64,000 nt of DNA from an alpha proteobacterium L41A (GTDB lineage: Bacteria; Pseudomonadota; Alphaproteobacteria; Caulobacterales; Caulobacteraceae): positions 1-64,000 of the forward strand of contig AMYY01000008.1 in assembly GCA_000335735.1 (NCBI GenBank), read 5' to 3'. Under the pieces are notes generated by a model, which was not told where the DNA came from, did no database searches, and saw only the letters and a program-made list of their open reading frames with translations. Position 1 is the first letter of the stretch; every line of letters begins with the position of its first letter. Below, piece by piece: positions 56,591 through 64,000 of this stretch. The position numbers and the translations under genes are program-made.

Positions 56591-57328
56591 GTGATCTTTT
56601 CCGAAGACGAAGTCGAACGCTATGCGCGCCATCTGGTCCTGTCCGAAATTGGCGGGCCGGGGCAGCAAGCGCTGAAGCGCGCGCGGGTGCTGATTGTCGG
56701 CGCAGGCGGCGTGGGGTCGCCGGCGGCGCTCTATCTGGCGGCGGCGGGCGTGGGGACGCTGGGTCTGATCGACGACGATGGGGTGGGCCTGTCCAATCTG
56801 CAGCGGCAGATCGCCTTTTCGACGGCGCAGGTCGGCCGGTCGAAGGTCGAGGCGGCGGCGGAACGGCTGGTCGGCCTCAATCCGCATGTCGCGGTCGAAA
56901 CCTTCGCCGAGCGGATCACTGCCGAGAATGCGGCTGCGCGGATCGAAGCCTTCGATATCGTTCTGGATGGGACCGACGATTTCCAGACCCGGCTGTGGGT
57001 CAATGCGGCCTGCGTTACGGCGCGCAAGCCGCTGGTGTCGGGCGCGCTGGGGCGCTGGAACGGTCAGGTGGGGGTGTTCGCGGGCAAGCCCTGCTATCAA
57101 TGCTTGGTGCCCGAGGTTCCGCCGGATGCGGAAACCTGTGCGCGCGTCGGCGTGGTGGGCGCCCTGACCGGCGTGGTCGGGTCAATGGCGGCGCTGGAGG
57201 TCATCAAGCTGATCATCGACGCGGGCGAGGCCCTGAGGGGACGGCTCATGCTGTATGACGGTCTGGCGGGCTCGGCGCGGACCGTCCGGGTCGCCGCCGA
57301 TCCGGAATGCCCGGTCTGCGGCGCCTGA
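56591..57328 (+). CDS. moeB: MoeB/ThiF-type adenylyltransferase (E1-like)
   Basis: A 245-residue adenylating enzyme that activates the C-terminal glycine of MoaD or ThiS. The nucleotide loop GAGGVGS is at 37-43 with IDDDGVGLSNLQRQIAF after it; the zinc site is CYQC and C-terminal CPVC. The start is GTG. No moaD/moeA is adjacent, so the partner, MoaD or ThiS, cannot be told. Confidence 0.9.
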   Translation: MIFSEDEVERYARHLVLSEIGGPGQQALKRARVLIVGAGGVGSPAALYLAAAGVGTLGLIDDDGVGLSNLQRQIAFSTAQVGRSKVEAAAERLVGLNPHVAVETFAERITAENAAARIEAFDIVLDGTDDFQTRLWVNAACVTARKPLVSGALGRWNGQVGVFAGKPCYQCLVPEVPPDAETCARVGVVGALTGVVGSMAALEVIKLIIDAGEALRGRLMLYDGLAGSARTVRVAADPECPVCGA

Positions 57329-57331
57329 CGA

Positions 57332-57583
57332 TCAGGCGGCTGTCGCGAAACGGATGTCGGTCAGATCCAAGTCAGGCAGGGGCGGAGCAAAGCCCAGCGC
57401 CGGGTTGCTGAGCACCGTCACCAGACGTTCGCCGCAGTAGAGAAACAGGGTCTCGAACCCGACCCAGTTGCGGGCGATCCCCTCCAGCGCCTGATTGGCC
57501 GCCGTGTCGTTCGCCGCGTCGAGGACGCAGATGTCCCGCACCGGAACGCCGGGCAGGTTGACGATGCAATAGTAGGAGTCCAA
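57332..57583 (-). CDS. Small hypothetical protein
   Basis: An 83-residue protein, start TTG with GAGGA eight bases upstream (a good site). No signal peptide or membrane helix. Motif-like NLPGVPVRDICVLDAAND and LFLYCGERLVTVLS; two cysteines. Not recognised. Confidence 0.6.
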   Translation of the reverse strand: MDSYYCIVNLPGVPVRDICVLDAANDTAANQALEGIARNWVGFETLFLYCGERLVTVLSNPALGFAPPLPDLDLTDIRFATAA

Positions 57584-57702
57584 CGCACACTTCCTCGATC
57601 AGGACGCCGGAAACGAAGCGCGTTTACGACGGTTCCTCCCCTGCCAGCGGTTTTCGACAGCCGTGTGAGTTCGATCCGACAGACTTGTGAAAGGGAGGCC
57701 CG

Positions 57703-58911
57703 ATGGCCCGACGTCCCGCCTCGCCCAAACGCCTGAACGCCGCAAATCTCAGCGGCTTGGGAGCTGAGCGTCTGGGCGAACTGCTGATGCAGGCGGCGGA
57801 TGCGGATGCGATTCTGAAGCGGCGGCTAAGGCTGGTGATGGCGGCCGAGGCGAGGCCGGATCTGCTGGCTCTGGAAATCGACAAGCGATTGACGACCATC
57901 GCCGCCAGCCGCGCGCGCGTGTCGTGGCGAAAGCGGCCGGACCTGCTGCGCGATCTGGAGATTCTGCGGGCTGCAATCGTCGAGGATCTGGCCGAGGCCG
58001 CGCCGGCGATGGGATTGGAGCGATTGATCGGCTGGTTCGATTTGTTTCGCGGCCTGGCCTCGCGGGTCAAGGATCAGAAGGGCGAACTGGCCGACGCGTT
58101 CGAAAGGGCGGCCGGGGATTTGTGGCGGATCGCCGAGGCTGCGCTTCGGACGGACGAAAGCACAGTCGGTCTACTGGCGGAGGCGGTGGCGCGGCAACCG
58201 CTCGAATACGCCCGCTGGATAGGGGCGGGCGGCGACGATCTGACGGCGGACATGGCCAAGAGGCTGCTGGGTCGTCTCGATACCGCATCCAGCGCGTGCG
58301 GCATGCGGACAGTCGTGCGGCGGCTGGCGGATCGGGCGGACGATCTGGACCTGTGGCTGTCGATGACGACGCCGGAGGAGCGAGGTTCGCCGGATTTCGC
58401 GGCGGTGATGGCCAAGCGGCTGCTGGTCGCTGATCGCATTCCAGAAGCGCGCCTCGCGTTGGAGGCGGCGCTGAAACCGTCGGCAGGCAACCGGCGCTGG
58501 ACCTTCGGGCGATCCCCGCAGGCCGGACCGCCGGTCCTGACGCCGGCATGGGAGGCGACCTCGATCGACCTTTTGGAAGCCGAGGGCCGCAAGGACGAGG
58601 CCCAAGACCTGCGCTGGAGGATGTTCGAGCGCGACCTGTCCGCGCCGGTGCTGCGGGCCTATCTGGCGCGCCTGCCGGACTTCGACGATGTGGAGGCGCT
58701 GGACCGCGCCCTGGCCCATGCCGCGACCTATGCCGACGTCGAGACGGCGCTGGGGTTTCTGATGGACTGGCCCGCGCACCGCGAGGCCGCCGCTCTGGTC
58801 GAACGCCGCATCCGCGAGGTGCGCGCGCCGCTGCCGCTCAAGGCCGACTGGGCGGCGCGGCTGGCGCAGAAATATCCCGACGCGGCCGAGCGGCTGCTGG
58901 CGGCAGGCTAG
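57703..58911 (+). CDS. DUF6880-like helical repeat protein
   Basis: A 402-residue alpha-helical protein whose N-terminal part is typical of DUF6880, a family of unknown function often linked to SWIM-type zinc finger genes. It contains several repeats of the type ERLGELLMQAADADAILKRRL and many Arg/Leu helices (TPR-like). No catalytic motif. It converges with the dehydrogenase at 58908. Confidence 0.75.
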   Translation: MARRPASPKRLNAANLSGLGAERLGELLMQAADADAILKRRLRLVMAAEARPDLLALEIDKRLTTIAASRARVSWRKRPDLLRDLEILRAAIVEDLAEAAPAMGLERLIGWFDLFRGLASRVKDQKGELADAFERAAGDLWRIAEAALRTDESTVGLLAEAVARQPLEYARWIGAGGDDLTADMAKRLLGRLDTASSACGMRTVVRRLADRADDLDLWLSMTTPEERGSPDFAAVMAKRLLVADRIPEARLALEAALKPSAGNRRWTFGRSPQAGPPVLTPAWEATSIDLLEAEGRKDEAQDLRWRMFERDLSAPVLRAYLARLPDFDDVEALDRALAHAATYADVETALGFLMDWPAHREAAALVERRIREVRAPLPLKADWAARLAQKYPDAAERLLAAG

Positions 58912-59894
58912 AGCATTGCCGGGATGACGCGGTCTGGAGGGCGGTGGCCGTTCTGGTAGGTCATGACGTTGGCGATGACGCGGTCGCCCATGTCCTGGCG
59001 CGCTTCCAGGGTGGCGGAACCCAGGTGGGGCAGCAGCACGACATTGGATTGACCCAGCAGGCCATGATGGATCGCGGGCTCGTTCTCGAACACATCCAGC
59101 CCGACGCCGGACAGGGCGCGCATGGCCACCGCTTGAGCCAGGGCCGCCTCGTCGATCAGTTCGCCGCGCGCAGTGTTGATCAGGATGGCGTGGGGCTGGA
59201 GACGGGCCAGGCGTTCGGCCGACAGCAGATGGTGGGTATCCTTCGTCGCCGGACAGTTCAGCGAGACGATGTCCATCCGCGCCAGCATCTGGTCCAGATC
59301 GTCCCAGTAGGTCGCGCCCAGTTCTTCCTCGATCAGGGCCGGGACGGGCTTGCGATTGTGGTAGTGGACCTGAAGCCCGAAGGCCTTGGCGCGCCGGGCC
59401 AGGGCCTGGCCGATCCGGCCCATGCCGACGATGCCCAGCCGCTTGCCCCAAAGCTTGCGCCCGCACATCCAGGTCGGGGTCCAGCCCTCGAACCGGCCTT
59501 CGGCCACCACCTGGGCGCCCTCGACGATGCGGCGGCTGACGGCCAGGATCAGGCTCATGGCCAGGTCGGCGGTGTCCTCGGTCAGGACGCCGGGGGTGTT
59601 GGTCACGATGATGCCGCGCGCCACGGCCGCATCGACGTCGATATGGTCCACCCCGGCGCCGAAGTTGGCGATCATCTTCAACTGCTCGCCTGCGCCATTG
59701 ATCAGGTCGGCGTCGATGACGTCGGTGATGGTGGGCACCAGAACCTCGGCGCGCTGGACGGCGGCCTGCAACGCGGCGCGGTCCATCGGCTGATCCTTCA
59801 GGTTCAGCTCGGCGTCGAACAGCTCGCGCATCCGCGTTTCGACCGCGTCGGGCAGGCGTCTGGTTAATACGACCTTAAGCTTGCGGGGGGACAT
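58908..59894 (-). CDS. gyaR: D-2-hydroxyacid dehydrogenase (glyoxylate/hydroxypyruvate reductase type)
   Basis: A 328-residue NAD(P)H-dependent D-isomer dehydrogenase. The nucleotide loop is GIVGMGRIGQALARR, the catalytic Arg is in NTARGEL, Glu in D-V-F-E-N-E-P, and the His in LPHLGSAT. It is expected to reduce glyoxylate or hydroxypyruvate. It is divergent from the SH3 gene by 67 bases. Confidence 0.9.
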   Translation of the reverse strand: MSPRKLKVVLTRRLPDAVETRMRELFDAELNLKDQPMDRAALQAAVQRAEVLVPTITDVIDADLINGAGEQLKMIANFGAGVDHIDVDAAVARGIIVTNTPGVLTEDTADLAMSLILAVSRRIVEGAQVVAEGRFEGWTPTWMCGRKLWGKRLGIVGMGRIGQALARRAKAFGLQVHYHNRKPVPALIEEELGATYWDDLDQMLARMDIVSLNCPATKDTHHLLSAERLARLQPHAILINTARGELIDEAALAQAVAMRALSGVGLDVFENEPAIHHGLLGQSNVVLLPHLGSATLEARQDMGDRVIANVMTYQNGHRPPDRVIPAML

Positions 59895-59961
59895 TCTCGG
59901 CCTTGGTTAGCGGGCGGCGATTCAGACGGATCAAAGCCCGCGCGACGGGTCGTTCCAATCA

Positions 59962-60534
59962 GTGTCTAGCAAAGCCGCCGCCATCTTCCAAAGCCTGCGA
60001 CGCCGCATCGCCCTCGTTGGAGCTGTTCTCGGCCTCGGCGTAATGGCCAGCGCCGGCGCGACCATGCCCGACGGCCGCCCGACGCCCACCGGGCTTGAGG
60101 TGCCGCGCTGGATTTCGCTGAAGTCCTCGCACGTCCGCGCGCGCCAGGGGCCGGGCCTGGATTATCCGATCCTGTGGGAATACCGGGCCGCCGGCCTGCC
60201 GGTTCAGGTGATCGCCGAGACGACGGAATGGCGCAAGATTTGCGACCCTGAGGGCGCCGTGGCCTGGATCCACCGCACGGTGTCGTCGGGCCGGCGCTAT
60301 GTCTTCAACACCACCGCCCAGGAAGTGCCGATCCGGTCGGGCCGATCCGAGACGGCGTCGGTGCGCGCCCGCCTGTCGCCGCGCGCCCTGGTGATGCTGG
60401 ACGAATGCGAAGAGGGATGGTGCAAGGTCCGGGCGCGACGACTGGAGGGTTTCGTGGCCCAGCGGGCGGTGTTCGGCGCCCAGGAGCGGGCGCTGTGCAA
60501 CGCCAATCGCCCCGCGGGCACGGGTCGCAACTGA
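59962..60534 (+). CDS. Exported SH3-domain protein
   Basis: A 190-residue protein with a signal peptide/anchor (about 14-33) and two bacterial SH3-like repeats: HVRARQGPGLDYPILWEY...EWRKICDPEGAVAWIHR and VPIRSGRSETASVRARL...EEGWCKVRARRLEGFV. Such domains bind peptidoglycan or envelope proteins. Start is GTG, with no strong SD. Monocistronic. Confidence 0.86.
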   Translation: MSSKAAAIFQSLRRRIALVGAVLGLGVMASAGATMPDGRPTPTGLEVPRWISLKSSHVRARQGPGLDYPILWEYRAAGLPVQVIAETTEWRKICDPEGAVAWIHRTVSSGRRYVFNTTAQEVPIRSGRSETASVRARLSPRALVMLDECEEGWCKVRARRLEGFVAQRAVFGAQERALCNANRPAGTGRN

Positions 60535-60603
60535 CCGCACGCTGTTGAGCGAAGCGGCGCGGTCGTGTAACCCGCGCGCAACGTATCAAGAAACGGAAGC
60601 GCC

Positions 60604-61137
60604 TTGACCCAGTCCCAATATCCTTCGTCCTTCGATCATGAGGCCCTGCTGGCCTCGGGCCGCGGCGAGCTGTTCGGTCCCGGCAACGCCCAGCTGCCCG
60701 CCCCGCCGATGCTGATGTTCGACCGCATCACCACGATCAATGCGGACGGCGGCGAGCACGCCAAGGGATATGTCGAGGCCGAACTCGACATCCATCCCGA
60801 CCTCTGGTTCTTCCAGTGCCACTTCATCGGCGACCCCGTCATGCCGGGCTGCCTGGGCCTGGACGCCATGTGGCAGCTGGTCGGCTTTTATCTGGGCTGG
60901 ATCGGCGGTCCCGGTCGTGGCCGCGCGCTGGGCGTCGGCGAGGTCAAGTTTACTGGCCAGGTCACCCCGGACATCAAGAAGGTGGTCTACAAGATCAACC
61001 TGAAGCGCGTGATCAACCGCAAGCTGGTCATGGGCATCGCCGACGGCGTGCTGGAGGCCGACGGCCAGGTCATCTACACCTGCAACGACATGCGGGTCGG
61101 CCTGTTCGGCGCCAAGGATGAGGCGGCGGGCGGCTGA
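60604..61137 (+). CDS. fabA: 3-hydroxydecanoyl-ACP dehydratase/isomerase
   Basis: Introduces the cis double bond for unsaturated fatty acid synthesis. The 177-residue protein has catalytic H73 and D87 ([20 protein letters not shown]). The start is TTG with CGGAAG upstream, and it is followed by fabB as usual. Confidence 0.96.
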   Translation: MTQSQYPSSFDHEALLASGRGELFGPGNAQLPAPPMLMFDRITTINADGGEHAKGYVEAELDIHPDLWFFQCHFIGDPVMPGCLGLDAMWQLVGFYLGWIGGPGRGRALGVGEVKFTGQVTPDIKKVVYKINLKRVINRKLVMGIADGVLEADGQVIYTCNDMRVGLFGAKDEAAGG

Positions 61138-61203
61138 CGCCCCTATATAACCGCGAACAAGGCGGACGGTCCTCGGACCAGGAAGCATCAAGAAGGAAAC
61201 ACC

Positions 61204-62421
61204 ATGCGTCGTGTCGTCGTCACCGGCCTGGGCATCGTCTCTTCCATTGGCCACGGCGCCGAGGAGGTGACCCAGTCCCTGCGCGAAGCCCGTTCGGGCG
61301 TCGTTCATGCTCCCGACCACGCCAAATACGGCTTCCGCAGCCAGGTCTGGGCGCCGCCCAAGATCGGCCCGTGGGAAGAGCTGGTCGACCGTCGCGCCGC
61401 CCGCTTCCTAGCCAACGGCACCGCCTGGGGCCACATCGCCTTCGAAGAGGCGCTGAAGTCGTCGGGCATGACGGCGGATGAGATCAAGGACGACCGGATC
61501 GGCCTGATCGTCGGCGAGGGCGGTCCCTCGACCCAGGTGATCCTGCAGGCGGCGGCGACCACGGTCGAGAAGGGCGCGCCCAAGCGCATCGGCCCGTTCG
61601 CGGTGCCCAAGGCGATGGCGTCGGGCCCGTCGGCGGTGCTGTCGACCTGGTTCCAGATGCGCGGCATCAACTATTCGATCAGCTCGGCTTGCGCGACGTC
61701 GGCTCACTGCATCGGCGCCGGGGTCGAACAGATCCAGTGGGGCAAGCAGGACGTGGTCTTCGCCGGCGGCTGCGAGGACATCGACTGGTCCATGTCCAAC
61801 ATGTTCGACGCCATGGGCGCCATGTCGTCGGACTTCAACGACAATCCGTCGGTCGCCTCCAGAGCCTATGACGCCAACCGCGACGGCTTCGTCATCGCCG
61901 GCGGGGCGGGCATCGTGGTGCTGGAAGAGTATGAGCGGGCCAAGGCGCGCGGCGCGACCATCTACGCCGAGGTCACCGGCTATGGCGCCAACGCCGACGG
62001 CTACGACATGGTCGCCCCCTCGGGCGAGGGCGCCCAGCGCTGCATGAAGATCGCGCTGGAACAGGCCGGCAATCCGAAGATCGACTATCTGAATCCGCAC
62101 GGCACCTCGACGCCTGTGGGCGACGCCAAGGAGATGGAGGCCGTGCGCGCTGTCTTCGGCGACCAGATGCCGATGATCTCCTCGACCAAGTCGCTGACCG
62201 GCCACTCGCTCGGCGCGGCCGGCGCTCAGGAAGCCATCTACTGCCTGCTGATGATGCAGAATGGCTTCGCCGCCGAAAGCGCCCATATCGAAAATCTCGA
62301 TCCGGCGTTCGAGGGCATGCCGATCCTGCGTCAGCGCCACGACGGCGAACTGACCCACGTCATGTCCAACAGCTTCGGCTTCGGCGGCACCAACGGCACG
62401 CTGATCCTGTCGAAGGTCTGA
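61204..62421 (+). CDS. fabB: 3-oxoacyl-ACP synthase I
   Basis: Elongates unsaturated fatty acids in partnership with FabA. The 405-residue protein has the active-site cysteine C163 ([10 protein letters not shown]) and histidines in [11 protein letters not shown] and [13 protein letters not shown] with AGAAGG upstream. Transcription probably ends at the palindromic repeat 10 bases after the stop. Confidence 0.97.
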   Translation: MRRVVVTGLGIVSSIGHGAEEVTQSLREARSGVVHAPDHAKYGFRSQVWAPPKIGPWEELVDRRAARFLANGTAWGHIAFEEALKSSGMTADEIKDDRIGLIVGEGGPSTQVILQAAATTVEKGAPKRIGPFAVPKAMASGPSAVLSTWFQMRGINYSISSACATSAHCIGAGVEQIQWGKQDVVFAGGCEDIDWSMSNMFDAMGAMSSDFNDNPSVASRAYDANRDGFVIAGGAGIVVLEEYERAKARGATIYAEVTGYGANADGYDMVAPSGEGAQRCMKIALEQAGNPKIDYLNPHGTSTPVGDAKEMEAVRAVFGDQMPMISSTKSLTGHSLGAAGAQEAIYCLLMMQNGFAAESAHIENLDPAFEGMPILRQRHDGELTHVMSNSFGFGGTNGTLILSKV

Positions 62422-62430
62422 AACTCTTCA

Positions 62431-62465
62431 CCCGTCATCCTCGGGCTTGACCCGAGGATGACGGG
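62431..62465. repeat. Palindromic repeat after fabB
   Basis: A 15-bp perfect stem, CCCGTCATCCTCGGG with its complement (62451-62465), loop CTTGA. The same unit as at 29534-29558. Confidence 0.85.
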
Positions 62466-62582
62466 GCGGAAGCGAAATCGACGGCTTTATTGCGCAAGCG
62501 TGTCAGATATCAGGCTTGCTGTGTTGATTTTTCCGAGATCGGCCGTTTACACGACCGTTTCTCGCCCTTAAGGAGCGTCGCC

Positions 62583-63795
<1,213 letters not shown>

Positions 63796-63804
63796 CCGGC
63801 GAGG

Positions 63805-64000
63805 TCAGTCGTAGCGCACGCCGCTGAGATAGAGCCCGGTCGCGGGGGCGACGGGACCGCACCGCGCGCGGTCCTTCGCCTCCAGCGCGGCCTTGACGTC
63901 GTGGGCGCTCCAGCGACCCAGCCCCACCTCGACAAGGGTGCCGGCCATGGAGCGGACCTGACGGTGCAGGAAGCTGCGCGCCTGAAACACCAGATGCACC
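63805..64000 (-). CDS. truA: tRNA pseudouridine synthase A, 3' part (truncated by window)
   Basis: The last about 64 codons of truA on the minus strand; the 5' part lies beyond the right edge. The fragment has the C-terminal TruA motif [20 protein letters not shown] and ends in [10 protein letters not shown]. The enzyme makes pseudouridine at positions 38-40 of tRNA anticodon stems. It converges with asd. Confidence 0.88.
   Translation of the reverse strand, partial: VHLVFQARSFLHRQVRSMAGTLVEVGLGRWSAHDVKAALEAKDRARCGPVAPATGLYLSGVRYD

Overview
The window is a contiguous piece of a GC-rich alphaproteobacterial chromosome, most probably a Caulobacteraceae member close to Brevundimonas. This is inferred from gene content and order: the argH / LptM-like lipoprotein / lysA set beside a TlpA thioredoxin, divergent polysaccharide deacetylase next to rppH, a fabA-fabB pair, HWE-type sensor kinase, and a recA operator of the GTTC-N7-GTTC type used by alphaproteobacterial LexA. 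There are no insertion sequences, prophage genes or CRISPR arrays; it reads as core chromosome with some lineage-specific genes.

Layout. 1-12 kb: malate dehydrogenase, SIMPL and HIT proteins, aldo/keto reductase, epoxide-hydrolase-like enzyme, luciferase-like monooxygenase, small exported proteins, a PhoN-like phosphatase, a beta-helix protein, a large M28 membrane peptidase and an MHYT/HWE kinase. 12-19 kb: recA with its SOS operator, a fatty-acid beta-oxidation operon (thiolase plus FadB/FadJ-type enzyme), a PQQ sugar dehydrogenase and a CAU tRNA. 19-30 kb: TlpA thioredoxin divergent from argH-lysA, a membrane protein and a zinc CDF exporter with candidate metal-responsive operators, murI, an M3 peptidase and CorA. 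30-41 kb: ppc, the deacetylase/rppH pair, Hsp20 behind a ROSE-like leader, two exported methyltransferase-like paralogs with a lipase-like hydrolase, an S41 peptidase, hisN and an XRE regulator. 41-54 kb: a GlsB-type membrane protein, an MprF-like protein, rdgB-hemW, a DUF2975/YozG/Smr cluster with a new 38-residue membrane ORF, TetR, a Kef-type antiporter, an M13 peptidase, a candidate sRNA and hisS. 54-64 kb: a ClpP-like protein, hslV, a BLUF-like protein, a MoeB-like enzyme, a DUF6880-like protein, a 2-hydroxyacid dehydrogenase, fabA-fabB, asd with a candidate attenuator, and the 3' end of truA.

The most interesting items are regulatory or are families with altered key residues: (1) a 26-codon Thr-rich leader ORF with an excellent SD and four mutually exclusive pairing segments ahead of asd; (2) an unannotated ~117-nt sRNA unit with promoter, two hairpins and terminator, downstream of hisS; (3) a BLUF-like protein with Phe at the photoactive Tyr position; (4) a ROSE-like RNA thermometer on hsp20; (5) a perfect 11-bp inverted repeat ahead of the zinc exporter; (6) a tandem pair of methyltransferase-like proteins with export signals. 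All functional statements are from reading the sequence; no database search was run.
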